Shown here: positions 18,699-28,471 of the stretch, in pieces | How positions within the stretch are numbered: the first letter of the stretch is position 1 | Layout of the letters: each line of letters begins with the position of its first letter | DNA from: Clostridiales bacterium | GTDB lineage: Bacteria; Bacillota; Clostridia; Saccharofermentanales; Saccharofermentanaceae | Direction: 5' to 3' | Length of the DNA stretch: 64,000 nucleotides | NCBI GenBank assembly: GCA_017620475.1 | Contig: JAFZQI010000005.1 | Coordinates: 1-64,000 of the forward strand | Notes under the pieces: model-generated | The model's database searches: none | Seen by the model: only the letters and a program-made list of their open reading frames with translations | What the model was told of the DNA's origin: nothing | Program-made: the position numbers and the translations under genes

Positions 18699-21600
18699 TC
18701 AAGATGTGGTGCTCTGTCGATAAGAAGAGTATCCGCCATAGTATACAACACCATCTACCCGCTTATACGCGCGGACTCTGTAATAGTATACCTGCCCGTC
18801 AGAGACAGAGGTATCCACGTACTGTTCGACATGCTGAACACTTTCTATGTACTCGTAAGTGCCATTTGGAGTGGTACTTCTATAGATGTTGTAACGGTCT
18901 GCACCACTTGCCTTCGACCAGGTGAGGGTCACTTTACCGGAATCCATAACGGCCGATGTAATACTGGGCGTAGCCAAAGCGACGGCTTTCTTCTCTTCGG
19001 AGCAGGCAATTACATTTCCTGCCGTATCTTTTACCAGAATTCTATACCGGTAAAGCTGTCCGGCTGTAAGTCCGGTATGAGAACACGAAGTCTGACTCTT
19101 GCCGGTAGTCTTGACAAGCGTGAATGTCTCGCTTCCGTATCCGGCGGAATAAACCTCATATGCGTAGGCGCCATCAACGCTGTTCCAGCTAAGCTGCATA
19201 GTTACACCGCTTTTCGGCGAGACAGTAAAACCGGTAAGTTTTTTGAAGGTTTTCCCCATTGCGTTGGAATAACCGCCGTAATAGGTCGATCCATCCACTT
19301 TTTTGTATGGTCTTATCTTATAATAATATGTCGTACCGCTTACAACATCAGTATCCAGATACGTTTCAACCTTTTGAACGCTCGTAATATATTCATATGT
19401 CCCATTCTGGCTTGTGCTTCTATAAATGTTATAACGATCGGCTCCGCTTGCCTTCGACCATGATAATCTGATTCCCGTTGCCTCAAGAGCCGGTCCATAT
19501 AGTTCCGGAGTTGCCAGAGTCACCGTTTTAGCAATACCGGAAACAGCGATGAGCGTAGAAGAATCATCGTACACCTGGATCTGATAATAGTGCAGAGTTC
19601 CGGCTGTTAGACCTGTATGGGAGGTAGATGTCTGACTGCTGCCCGTTGTTTTTACTACGGTATAGGAAACTCCGTCAGTAGAATGAAGGATCTTATATGA
19701 GTATGCATTGCCGATTTTGCTCCAGCTGAGCGATACGGTCACACCGCTCTTGGGTGATGCAGAAGGCGAAGACATCTTGATGAACTGCTTCATAGCTTCG
19801 CCGGAATATCCTCCGTAATACACGATTCCATCGATTTTTTTATAAGCACGGACTTTATAATAGTAGGTCTTACCATTTTCAACTGAATTGTCTACGAATG
19901 ATTCTACGCCTTGCACACTTGTGATATAGCTATATGTTCCATTTGCACTGTTACTTCTGTAGATGTTATACCGGTCTGCACCGCTGGCCTTGCTCCACGC
20001 TAAAGAGATACCGTCGGATAAAGGGACGATCTCGGTAATAGTAGGCGTAGCTAATGCGCAAGCGGATTTAATGTCTGAAATCGCAACCGTTGTTCCGGCG
20101 CTGTTGATTGCTATGATCTTGTACGAGTACAGATGACCTGCCGAAAGTCCGGTGTGCGATGTGGAGAACTGATTTTTCGCGCATGTTTTCACTTTGGTAT
20201 AAGTGCCTCCATCTACAGAACACCAGATTTCATATCCGTTGGCTCCGGAATACTCACTCCAGCTTAACTGCATTGTCACGGCACTCTTGGGGGAAACAGA
20301 AAGATTTTTGACCTTTCCTGGATAAACATATGAATTCGTCACAGGATGCGTGGCCCGGAAGCTACTGCTGCTATAATCAAAGTTTCGGCTGTCCTTACCG
20401 CGTGTGAAGATGGAAAAATAAGTATCATTATCTGCTTTAAGGAGATACCTGTATGTCAGTGTATCACCATAATCCTTCATATGGATCTCTGTAGTGACAC
20501 AGTAGTTATACCAGGAATCACCGAGCTTTACCAGATTCCATGCATGTGGAATGGTGGATCCGTCATATACTACTGTTCCGAATATGATACGGTTCATGAT
20601 TCCAAGTCTTCTCAGGAAAATATAGGATGCGTTGGAATATCCCTGACAAACCGCTTTCTTGTTAATGATCGCGTCATATGCAGATGTTCGTTTGTTTCCG
20701 TTTTCTTTGAGAGTAAGATCATAACGGGCACCATCGGAAAGCCACTCGTACACTGCTTTGACTTTATCTGCATCAGTAGTTTCTGAAGTAAAACCAAAAG
20801 AAGAAATGACTTCGTCAATCTTAGAGATCACGGCCTCCTCTTCTTCTGCCGTAGTCAGATAGTTGAACGAATAGGTAAGTTTGATCTTATGCAATCCGTT
20901 TTCATATGTGGAAAGATCTGTAAGTACGCACTTATATCCGCTTCCGGTAAGGTGATACCAGAGATAATCCCCTCGGTTATACTGCGATACATCTTCCTTT
21001 TCCTGGATCGCTTCGTTGAAGATCTTTGATGAATATCCTGAAATCAGGCTGTCAGGAATCCAAAGGATCATGTTGACTGCTTCGTGCCGGGCTGCCATGC
21101 AATCGGCCAGATAATTCGCGGGTCCGATAACATCGGAATCACTGTTCACGGTAAATTCAGATATCTCAGAAGGATCGATCACCACGTTCAGTTTGGCTTG
21201 GCAGCCGAAATAATCGACGGTGACTACGTAAGTTCCGCCAGCTAACCATTCTTCCTGATCCTGAGTGTCGATAAATGTAAACGGATCATCGAACTGCGAA
21301 AGCATTTGCTTATATGTTAATGTTTTCGTCGGAGTGCTATTGTTATATTCAATAGTAAAACTCAGTGAAGAGGCATATAATGCTTCTTCTACAGAATATA
21401 GATAGTTTCCTGCTTCAACATGTCCGAAGGTGTTCTCGGTGATATGAAGATCCCCATATGGTGTGATGCTCTTAAGCGGATTAGAATCGATAACGATGTC
21501 CATAGTGCCGGCTGCACATGTACAGAATATTCCTGCCTGATAAGTATTATCCGGCTGCCAGTGATCTGTATACTGGAAGTCATAGAAAGCGATATCAAAA

Positions 21601-22565
21601 TCAGATGACTCGACAAATTCCCGGTATGTCCCTTCAAACGTAGTATTATCGATGAAAGTGACAGTAAGGATTATATCTGAGTAGTATAATGCGTTTTCGA
21701 TTTCATAAACATAAAAATACGATCCGCCAAGTGTATCGTTATGGCAGTACGTTCCCGAAACGATGTGCAGGGGCTTGTTACAAGTTATGTTTTTGATCGG
21801 ACTTTCGCTAAGAGAAACTGAAATAGCTCCTGGAATCCCTTCAACATGAAAGGGTACTTCGTATTCGTTGCCGGGCTCGAAAGGATGATTTTCCTGATCA
21901 TCTAGAACGACAACTTTCCATCCAAGCGAGTTATTAAAATAGGAGGCCGATCCTTCGTATTCCGCGCCATCATTAAGTTTAAAGTAAAACAGAACATCAT
22001 CCAAATCATATTTGTATTGGAGTTTTCCGTGGCGGTCGTAATACCAGAAACCGTAATCCGCTTCATCAACCTGGATCACAAGCGGCGATGCTGAGAGCTC
22101 GGCATAAAAAGCAACGTGTCCTGTCGCTTGCATCGTAGTAGTTTTGCCGAGAATTGTCAGATTAACAGTAGTTGTGGCTAGATCTTCCCATTGGCTGATG
22201 CCAAGGGAATTGACCGTGACGATTTCGCTGTCGATATTTCCGGTTACTTGACGGATATCCCATAATGATCCGGTAAACGTGTCCTGGCCGTTGTTATATA
22301 TCAGGTTGAAAGGACAATTTTCATTATACAGCGCATCCCTAAACGAATCGGCTGATGCGGAATAACCATAAAACTGACAGTAGTAAGTGAAATCTTCATC
22401 ACAGGAAACACCTGTGATCGAAGCCGGGTCAATAAAGGTGACTCCATTGATATCCGGTGCCTGTTCGTCACCATCTGCCCGGGTAATACTGGTAAAGCAC
22501 ACGGTGAACAATGTAATACATAATAAGGAAGTCAGTGAAATCAGTAAGAACTGGCGTTTTTTCAT
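18699..22565 (-). CDS. secreted transglutaminase-like protein with fibronectin-like modules
   Basis: 1288 residues from the ATG at 22565, which has GGAGGG eight bases upstream; the frame is open further but no better start exists. Residues 1-30 are a signal peptide. Residues about 40-560 are unrecognised and probably beta-rich. A transglutaminase-like domain follows, with Cys640 in AVCQGYSNA and His674 in HAWNLVKL. The position of the third catalytic residue, normally Asp in the WY-x-x-D-x-T motif, is Cys689 (WYNYCVTTE). From about residue 790 to the end there are three pairs of fibronectin-like modules, type A (SPKSGVTMQLSW) alternating with type B (SKASGADRYNIYRS, YYYKVRAYKK, YYGGYS). A cell-surface protein; whether the domain is catalytic is open. 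Confidence 0.88.
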   Translation of the reverse strand: MKKRQFLLISLTSLLCITLFTVCFTSITRADGDEQAPDINGVTFIDPASITGVSCDEDFTYYCQFYGYSASADSFRDALYNENCPFNLIYNNGQDTFTGSLWDIRQVTGNIDSEIVTVNSLGISQWEDLATTTVNLTILGKTTTMQATGHVAFYAELSASPLVIQVDEADYGFWYYDRHGKLQYKYDLDDVLFYFKLNDGAEYEGSASYFNNSLGWKVVVLDDQENHPFEPGNEYEVPFHVEGIPGAISVSLSESPIKNITCNKPLHIVSGTYCHNDTLGGSYFYVYEIENALYYSDIILTVTFIDNTTFEGTYREFVESSDFDIAFYDFQYTDHWQPDNTYQAGIFCTCAAGTMDIVIDSNPLKSITPYGDLHITENTFGHVEAGNYLYSVEEALYASSLSFTIEYNNSTPTKTLTYKQMLSQFDDPFTFIDTQDQEEWLAGGTYVVTVDYFGCQAKLNVVIDPSEISEFTVNSDSDVIGPANYLADCMAARHEAVNMILWIPDSLISGYSSKIFNEAIQEKEDVSQYNRGDYLWYHLTGSGYKCVLTDLSTYENGLHKIKLTYSFNYLTTAEEEEAVISKIDEVISSFGFTSETTDADKVKAVYEWLSDGARYDLTLKENGNKRTSAYDAIINKKAVCQGYSNASYIFLRRLGIMNRIIFGTVVYDGSTIPHAWNLVKLGDSWYNYCVTTEIHMKDYGDTLTYRYLLKADNDTYFSIFTRGKDSRNFDYSSSSFRATHPVTNSYVYPGKVKNLSVSPKSAVTMQLSWSEYSGANGYEIWCSVDGGTYTKVKTCAKNQFSTSHTGLSAGHLYSYKIIAINSAGTTVAISDIKSACALATPTITEIVPLSDGISLAWSKASGADRYNIYRSNSANGTYSYITSVQGVESFVDNSVENGKTYYYKVRAYKKIDGIVYYGGYSGEAMKQFIKMSSPSASPKSGVTVSLSWSKIGNAYSYKILHSTDGVSYTVVKTTGSSQTSTSHTGLTAGTLHYYQIQVYDDSSTLIAVSGIAKTVTLATPELYGPALEATGIRLSWSKASGADRYNIYRSTSQNGTYEYITSVQKVETYLDTDVVSGTTYYYKIRPYKKVDGSTYYGGYSNAMGKTFKKLTGFTVSPKSGVTMQLSWNSVDGAYAYEVYSAGYGSETFTLVKTTGKSQTSCSHTGLTAGQLYRYRILVKDTAGNVIACSEEKKAVALATPSITSAVMDSGKVTLTWSKASGADRYNIYRSTTPNGTYEYIESVQHVEQYVDTSVSDGQVYYYRVRAYKRVDGVVYYGGYSSYRQSTTS
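19954..19997. repeat. 44-base near-identical repeat, copy 2 (module-coding)
   Basis: Differs from 26-69 at two positions by eye. It encodes the conserved core of a type B fibronectin-like module. Other copies inside this gene (near 18890 and 19430) are more diverged at the DNA level. Confidence 0.7.
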
Positions 22566-22610
22566 GGCTTTTCCCTCCGCGATTGACAAAAAAAGAATCC
22601 TCACAAATAC

Positions 22611-22639
22611 AGTATAACAAGTACACCCGAATCTGTCAT
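22611..22639 (-). promoter_or_regulatory. promoter of the transglutaminase-like gene
   Basis: Minus-strand -35 ATGACA, 17-base spacer, -10 TATACT; each box matches five of six consensus bases. The start would lie near 22604, about 40 bases before the ATG. The -35 box falls in the loop of the inverted repeat at 22624-22661. Confidence 0.6.
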
Positions 22640-22661
22640 TTATATCTAACAAATTCGGGTG
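22624..22661. repeat. inverted repeat between hbd and the transglutaminase-like gene
   Basis: CACCCGAAT and ATTCGGGTG are perfect 9-base arms around a 20-base AT-rich loop. It follows the hbd stop by about 28 bases and could end that transcript, but there is no proper T run on the minus strand. It could equally be a regulator site over the downstream promoter. Confidence 0.5.
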
Positions 22662-22688
22662 ATAGACTCTGTATAAGATTTTGAAATA

Positions 22689-23522
22689 TCAATATGTATA
22701 GAAACCGCGGCCGGATTTACGACCGAGCCAGCCTCCGCGAACCATTTTTCTTAACAACGGATGCGGGAAATATCGGCTGTTCCCTGTTTCCGCATATAAA
22801 ACCTCGAGGATGGCCATGCAAACATCCAGACCGATCAGATCGCCAAGCTGCAGAGGTCCCATCGGGTGATTGGCACCGAAACGCATAGCATTATCGATAC
22901 TTTCGGCACTTGCGGTTCCCTCTGCATAAATCGCAATTGCTTCATTGATCATAGGAATAAGCATACGGTTTACTACAAAACCTGGCTGATCTTTCACTTC
23001 GATCGGACACTTCCCCATTTTCTCGGCGGTCTGCATGATAAAATCGATATCTTCCTGTGGTGTGTTCAGGCCGATGACCACTTCGACAAGTTTCATAACC
23101 GGAGCCGGGTTAAAAAAGTGCATTCCGATCAGGTTATGATCGATAGCTGTTGCCATTTCCGTGATCGACAATGAGGATGTATTGGTAGCCAACACACATC
23201 CCTCTTTACAGACTTCGATTACCTGCTTAAGTATACGGACTTTCGCGTCATAATCTTCCTTGATCGTCTCGATGATGAGATCACAATCATAAAGATCCTT
23301 AATCTCACATACTCCGATCTTCTCAAGAAGAGCAGTCACGTCAGATTCAACGGCTTTCCCTTTCTTTACGCGATCAAGAAGTCTTCCCTGAAGTTTATCC
23401 TTCGATCTTTGTGCAGAAGCTATACTTGAACTGGTAATCTTTACTGTATTCTCTTCCTGCATAGCAAATACCTGAGCTATGCCCATACCCATGGTTCCGG
23501 CACCGATAATTCCAACGATCAT
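22689..23522 (-). CDS. hbd: 3-hydroxybutyryl-CoA dehydrogenase
   Basis: 277 residues. It reduces acetoacetyl-CoA to 3-hydroxybutyryl-CoA with NAD(P)H. The N-terminal VGIIGAGTMGMGIAQVFA is the nucleotide fold; NTSSLSITEMA, IGMHFFNPAPVMKLVEV (with the catalytic His) and NHPMGPLQLGDLIGLD are family signatures. It overlaps the thiolase gene upstream by four bases. The neighbouring crotonase, acyl-CoA dehydrogenase and ETF genes often found in clostridial butyrate operons are absent here. It is the last gene downstream of the rfbA/flippase set, with which it may be co-transcribed. Confidence 0.95.
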   Translation of the reverse strand: MIVGIIGAGTMGMGIAQVFAMQEENTVKITSSSIASAQRSKDKLQGRLLDRVKKGKAVESDVTALLEKIGVCEIKDLYDCDLIIETIKEDYDAKVRILKQVIEVCKEGCVLATNTSSLSITEMATAIDHNLIGMHFFNPAPVMKLVEVVIGLNTPQEDIDFIMQTAEKMGKCPIEVKDQPGFVVNRMLIPMINEAIAIYAEGTASAESIDNAMRFGANHPMGPLQLGDLIGLDVCMAILEVLYAETGNSRYFPHPLLRKMVRGGWLGRKSGRGFYTY

Positions 23523-24718
23523 ACTTGTTTCTCCCTCTTAACGATTACAGAACAGCCCATACCACCGCCAACACATAAAGATGCAAGACCTGTCTGAGCT
23601 TGATTGCGGATCATGTTATAAAGAAGTGTTACGAGTATACGGCATCCGGAAGCACCAACCGGGTGTCCGAGAGCGATTGCACCGCCGTTAATGTTCAATT
23701 TTTCGGACGGAATGCCCAATTCTCTTTTCACTACAATGGATTGTGCAGCGAACGCTTCATTCATTTCAAAAAGATCAATATCTTCTATATTCAAATCCAG
23801 ACGATCGAGAAGCTTTCTTGTGGAATAGATGGGTCCGACACCCATGATTGCCGGATCCACACCAGCCAGCGTGCCTCCGATCCACTCAGCCATAGGTGTA
23901 AGTCCAAGTTCAAGCATCTTCTCTTCACTGATCAGAATGACCGCAGCTGCTCCATCATTAATGCTCGAAGCATTTCCGGCGGTAACGATACCGTCTTTCT
24001 TGAAAGCAGGTTTGAGCTTGGCAAGATCTTCAATGGTGAGATTGGCTCTGGGTGACTCGTCTTTATCAACGAGGATCTCCCCTTTTTTCGATTTGATAGC
24101 TACCGGTACGATCTCATCGGCAAAAAGACCGTTTTCAATCGCGTTTTGTGCTTTTTTCTGGGAGTCCAAAGAAAATGAATCAAGATCATCTCGGGTAAGC
24201 CCCCATTTTTTTGCAACATTTTCAGCTGTGACGCCCATGTGGTAATCATTGATTGCGTCCCATAATGCATCGTTGACCATTGTATCAATTAAAGGTGAAT
24301 TGATCATCGGCGCGCCCATGCGGTAACCGAATCTGGCATTTTTCAATGCAAACGGAGCGGCAGACATATTCTCTACACCACCGGCAACGACTATATCTGC
24401 TTCATTAAGGAGGATCCTTCTTGCCGCATCATTTACGGATTCAAGACCTGAGCCGCATACGACATTCATAGTCAGTGCAGTGGATGTATCCGGTATGCCT
24501 GATGCAATTGCGGCCTGCCTGGCCACATTCTGACCAAGGGCAGCTTGAATGACACATCCCAAAGAGACATGTTCTACTTGGGAGGGCTCGATACCGGCAC
24601 GATCGATGGCTTCGCTAATTACTTTAGCGCCTAGTTCGGCGGCTCCGATCGTGGATAGACCACCGCCCATTTTTCCGATAGGTGTTCTGCAAGCAGAAAC
24701 AATGAAAACTCTTCTCAT
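23519..24718 (-). CDS. thlA: acetyl-CoA C-acetyltransferase (thiolase)
   Basis: 399 residues. It condenses two acetyl-CoA to acetoacetyl-CoA, the substrate of the next gene. The sequence has the N-terminal [15 protein letters not shown], the nucleophile motif [14 protein letters not shown] (Cys near residue 88), [27 protein letters not shown] with the catalytic His, and [10 protein letters not shown] with the second Cys. All catalytic residues are present. It is coupled to hbd by an ATGA overlap and begins 10 bases after the membrane-protein gene, an unexpected neighbour for central carbon metabolism. Confidence 0.95.
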   Translation of the reverse strand: MRRVFIVSACRTPIGKMGGGLSTIGAAELGAKVISEAIDRAGIEPSQVEHVSLGCVIQAALGQNVARQAAIASGIPDTSTALTMNVVCGSGLESVNDAARRILLNEADIVVAGGVENMSAAPFALKNARFGYRMGAPMINSPLIDTMVNDALWDAINDYHMGVTAENVAKKWGLTRDDLDSFSLDSQKKAQNAIENGLFADEIVPVAIKSKKGEILVDKDESPRANLTIEDLAKLKPAFKKDGIVTAGNASSINDGAAAVILISEEKMLELGLTPMAEWIGGTLAGVDPAIMGVGPIYSTRKLLDRLDLNIEDIDLFEMNEAFAAQSIVVKRELGIPSEKLNINGGAIALGHPVGASGCRILVTLLYNMIRNQAQTGLASLCVGGGMGCSVIVKREKQV

Positions 24719-24727
24719 ATACTCTCC

Positions 24728-26560
24728 TTATTCACTATAATGATGGATCTTATAAACCATTATACCATTACCAAGATCATCGACGGTTTCGAAGTCGCAA
24801 TCGCCATAAGTAGCGTCCAAATAAGCTTCAAGACGATCGCGTATCGTTCTTCCGCCGGCAACATAGGAATCCCTGGTGATATAGTACACATCATCCAGGA
24901 ATAGATTATCCGAATACAGATCCTCCAAACCATTCTGACGGACCTGTTCAAAGAAGGCCGGAGAATTCCATCCCATTCCGCCCCAGAACATAAGGTTAGA
25001 AGGATACTCGTCCTCGTAAACTGTGAAAGGCAGATATCGGAATGTCAGGCTAACGTCATACACATACTTGTTTTCAGGATGCTCAATGGCATACTCCTCG
25101 ATCGATAAAGTATACTTGCTGAGGGACTCCTTGCTTTGACCCTGTTTCCTGGCCTGTTTCAGGTTGAAATATCCAAGACCGATGATGAAAACAAGAGCAA
25201 CGACATAAATGAAAATGTGGATAAAGACAGACAATTTTCCTTTTTTTCGCTTAAAAAGAGAGACAAGGACAACGGCGGCAATGGATATCAAAGGGATCAT
25301 GATCGTGTGCAGAGCCCGCAACGGAAAGCGCTGGCGATAGCATAGGAACAGGCAAAGGATCAGTGCCCCGCCCAGCATCGCATCACCATAAAGAATATCC
25401 ACGATGTTTTTCTTCTTGATCAGGCAGACGATCGTGCTTACCAGCATCATTATTCCGAGAACAAAGGCGGATATCATGATGGACCGGGCTACTTTATCAT
25501 CCCTGAACAGTTCATAACCGACCTTCAAAGCGGACTTTACGGAAGAATAGTCTTCACTGTAAAACCCGGTATCCGAGATCTTTTCGAAAGTATCTTTATT
25601 GATCCTTTCGTCCATAAAGAACCACCAGCTTTTCCCTGTCAGTTCGTATAACTCAGGAGACCATCCGATTTCTTCGTATAACTCAGGATTTGAGTCATAT
25701 GAATCATGCGGATAATCAGTTACATGGAATCTGGCGGTATCGTATTCATAGTAATAATCCCATTCATTGGAACTTCTGGCTCGGGAGTCGATAAAAATAG
25801 CTAAAACGATAACAAGCATGGCCGCGACAAACGTGACCAGGACCCGGATAAGATTCTGTTTAAATGAGACCGTATTGTTGGAAATCTCGGACTTGGCCTT
25901 ATTGGCTCTCTTTAGTACGAATAGCCTTAACAGGATAAAGGAAACGGTTCCGCAATAGAAGCAGATAGAAACGTATCCGGTGTTTTTCCTATGGAGATAG
26001 GACAAAACAAGGAAAATCACACTGACGATCAAGTCGATATGGATCGTCCGGGGTCTGTCTTTGGTAAAGTCGATCCCCCAAAGAAGTACAGATGCAGCCG
26101 CTCCGGCAAATGCAGCTGTTGTAGTGAACTGCATTAAGGTTGAGGGGAAAAGATATAAACCGGCGAACAAAAGAGTATTTACGATGCACGGGAAAAATAA
26201 CGGAAGTTTATTCCTATAACTCTTTTTCAGAACGGTCTTAAAGATGACCACCATCGACAAATATAAAACGCTTACATGAAAAACGCCATACCATTGCACA
26301 GATGGGAATAAACGGTACATACCGCGCAAAAGCAGTGAAAGACAGTAGTTTACGAATGGATGATCGTAAGGGACACCGTAGGTATAGTATCCGGACAGCG
26401 TATACATGATGTTCTCGTCATCATTAATAAAAAAGACGCGAGGCGCATAAAACGAGACGGCTAACATGAAAAGGAGAGTCATCAAAGCTGAAATGAAGAC
26501 TCTTCCGATTTCTCTTCCGTATACTTTATCGAAAATACCCAGCTGATCGTGTTTTTTCAT
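24728..26560 (-). CDS. polytopic membrane protein, possible GT-C glycosyltransferase
   Basis: 610 residues with about ten to twelve membrane helices and a soluble tail of some 150 residues. After the first helix comes FFINDDENIMYTLSGYYTYG, an acidic pair in the first external loop as in GT-C (GT39/Wzy-like) enzymes that use polyprenyl-linked donors, but no family could be assigned with confidence. A large external loop lies near residues 265-345 (many Tyr, Asp and Ser). It follows a polyprenol-type GT2 by 17 bases, which fits a GtrB/GT-C pair that decorates a glycan on the outer face of the membrane. Function inferred from context. Confidence 0.6.
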   Translation of the reverse strand: MKKHDQLGIFDKVYGREIGRVFISALMTLLFMLAVSFYAPRVFFINDDENIMYTLSGYYTYGVPYDHPFVNYCLSLLLRGMYRLFPSVQWYGVFHVSVLYLSMVVIFKTVLKKSYRNKLPLFFPCIVNTLLFAGLYLFPSTLMQFTTTAAFAGAAASVLLWGIDFTKDRPRTIHIDLIVSVIFLVLSYLHRKNTGYVSICFYCGTVSFILLRLFVLKRANKAKSEISNNTVSFKQNLIRVLVTFVAAMLVIVLAIFIDSRARSSNEWDYYYEYDTARFHVTDYPHDSYDSNPELYEEIGWSPELYELTGKSWWFFMDERINKDTFEKISDTGFYSEDYSSVKSALKVGYELFRDDKVARSIMISAFVLGIMMLVSTIVCLIKKKNIVDILYGDAMLGGALILCLFLCYRQRFPLRALHTIMIPLISIAAVVLVSLFKRKKGKLSVFIHIFIYVVALVFIIGLGYFNLKQARKQGQSKESLSKYTLSIEEYAIEHPENKYVYDVSLTFRYLPFTVYEDEYPSNLMFWGGMGWNSPAFFEQVRQNGLEDLYSDNLFLDDVYYITRDSYVAGGRTIRDRLEAYLDATYGDCDFETVDDLGNGIMVYKIHHYSE

Positions 26561-26577
26561 GCACAGAACCCCTCAAA

Positions 26578-27510
26578 TCAATTAGAGCGATCATTCCCGT
26601 CCCGGTAGTTCCATACCTGACGGATCACATATTGGGGCTCATTGTTGATGCACATGTAGGTTCTGCCGATATATTCGCCGATCAGACCGATCAGAAGCAT
26701 CATCATTCCGGCAAGAAGGAAAATGATGAAATAGATGGCGAACAGGAACGGGCAAATGCCGAAAAGTGCAAGAATGCCGAATACCAGACCGGCAATAAAA
26801 CTGAAGATACCCATACCCGTCGCGATCCGGAGAGGACGTACCGAAAAAGCAGTCATTCCATTGATCCAAAGCTTCAGGGATTTGCTGAATGTATATCCAC
26901 CTGTACCGGCTGCACGGCATCGTTCTTCCATCGGTACATTCGTATATTTGATCGTGCTTCTGAGAACAAGGCCATTAACGTAGCTATAGGCGTTTGTATA
27001 TCGGCACATTTCTTCTACAACAAATTTCTTAAAGGCGGCAAAATTAGCAAATTGGAAGTTCTTCGGTTTACCGAGCATCCAGCGCATCATGAGTTCGTTA
27101 CCATAACTTCCGATATTCTTGAAATTGCTCTGCTTCTTACGGCCGTATTGAGCCATAGAAACATCATAACCGTTATTCAAAGGCTCGATCAATTCCCACA
27201 AATGGTCCAGAGGGCACTGACCGTCATCGTCAAGACAAACCACAATATCACCGGAAGAATGGCGGAAACCGGCCATCAGCGCAGCATGTTTTCCCATGTT
27301 TTTCGCACAATCAATAACAATGAACTGTTTATCCTGCCCCGCAATATCCAAAAGAACGTCCAGTACCTGATCCGGCGAACAATCGTTAACGGCTACGACC
27401 TCGTAACTATACTCTTCTTTGGCTTTAACGGTACTTAATATCTCATTATATACATCCCGAATCGTTTTCTCACTACGATAACAAGGGATTACAAAACTAA
27501 TCTTTGCCAT
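26578..27510 (-). CDS. GT2 glycosyltransferase, polyprenol-phosphate type (GtrB/DPM1-like)
   Basis: About 310 residues. The N-terminal GT2 domain has VIPCYRSEKTI, VVAVNDCSPDQ and the metal motif VCLDDDGQCPLDHLWEL; LLDIAGQ and KNMGKHAALMAGF are typical of dolichol- or undecaprenyl-phosphate sugar synthases. Two membrane helices lie near the C-terminus (about residues 230-290), as in GtrB. It probably charges undecaprenyl phosphate with one sugar for use outside by a GT-C enzyme, for which the neighbour at 24728 is a candidate. The start at 27510 has GGGG seven bases upstream; ATG at 27513 is the alternative. Confidence 0.87.
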   Translation of the reverse strand: MAKISFVIPCYRSEKTIRDVYNEILSTVKAKEEYSYEVVAVNDCSPDQVLDVLLDIAGQDKQFIVIDCAKNMGKHAALMAGFRHSSGDIVVCLDDDGQCPLDHLWELIEPLNNGYDVSMAQYGRKKQSNFKNIGSYGNELMMRWMLGKPKNFQFANFAAFKKFVVEEMCRYTNAYSYVNGLVLRSTIKYTNVPMEERCRAAGTGGYTFSKSLKLWINGMTAFSVRPLRIATGMGIFSFIAGLVFGILALFGICPFLFAIYFIIFLLAGMMMLLIGLIGEYIGRTYMCINNEPQYVIRQVWNYRDGNDRSN

Positions 27511-27522
27511 CATCCGTCCCCT

Positions 27523-28467
27523 TTAGTATACATTATCATCACACATATTAAGATACCACATTTCTGCGTTAAAAAAGTCCTCAGATAAATCTTCTTTGAA
27601 AGGACATAACCCGAAATATGTGACAGGTGATGTCAGGACAGCGCCCATTCCTTCTGCAACAAGGTGTTCCCAGCATCCTAATTTCAGCCAGAAAGTAATA
27701 CTTTCCTTCTGCTTTTCATTGGCGAAAGCGATTGCACGGTTCATAAGCGCACGCATTTCGCTTTCATTTCTGAAGCGGCAGTCAACAATATTAATGAGAT
27801 TACGGAATTCTTTGACAACAATATATGATCCGGCTTTCTTTCCATCGTCGTCAGCAATAACAAAATTGCTGTATTGGTTCGTCGGATTATCCGAAATCCG
27901 CCATTTGAGGTATTCGCCGGATTTGTTTACATGGATGTATTCAGCTTCTTCAGAAGTATAGGATAATTTAAAGGAATCATCGCTAATGACGGAATCTTCA
28001 AGTCCGGAGGGCTTAACTCTGGCTTTATCGATATCGATCTTCATGGTCGGCATCACGAGAATGTCCCGCCAGCCGAGTTTATTGACAAAGGTACGATTGG
28101 AAATATTGTTGGGGAATCCCATAACAAAAGCATATCCTTTATCTTTGAGATCTTTATAAACCATATTGGCAAGCTGTATGAATAATCCTCTGCCGCTAAA
28201 ATCCGGATGAGTCATCGTATTTAAGGAAAGTGCGCATTTGACAGGCTTCCCTTTATGCATAACTTCGATGGGCGACACGGAATAATTAGCTACGACTTGA
28301 CCGTTTTCAACGGCGATCCAGGAAAAAATATCATTCATGGGGTTGGATGCATATCGCCAATCGACTTCGGATCCATCCATAGGAACATTGAAGCATAAAG
28401 TATATAAATCAGCGAAAGACGACTTGAATTGAGCGATATTCTCGTGTGTTAGCGCGACAAAATCCAT
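27523..28467 (-). CDS. GNAT-family N-acetyltransferase
   Basis: About 314 residues, long for a GNAT, so probably two GNAT-like halves. Acetyl-CoA-binding motif A is visible as THPDFSGRGLFIQLANMVY with MGFPNNISNRTFVNKLGW after it. The start at 28467 has AGGAGA eight bases upstream and overlaps the end of the ATP-grasp gene. The substrate is unknown. In this operon, with rfbA and near a WecE-type aminotransferase, it is a candidate for acylating an amino sugar, but WecD enzymes are shorter and the link is inference. Confidence 0.72.
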   Translation of the reverse strand: MDFVALTHENIAQFKSSFADLYTLCFNVPMDGSEVDWRYASNPMNDIFSWIAVENGQVVANYSVSPIEVMHKGKPVKCALSLNTMTHPDFSGRGLFIQLANMVYKDLKDKGYAFVMGFPNNISNRTFVNKLGWRDILVMPTMKIDIDKARVKPSGLEDSVISDDSFKLSYTSEEAEYIHVNKSGEYLKWRISDNPTNQYSNFVIADDDGKKAGSYIVVKEFRNLINIVDCRFRNESEMRALMNRAIAFANEKQKESITFWLKLGCWEHLVAEGMGAVLTSPVTYFGLCPFKEDLSEDFFNAEMWYLNMCDDNVY

Positions 28468-28471
28468 CGTA

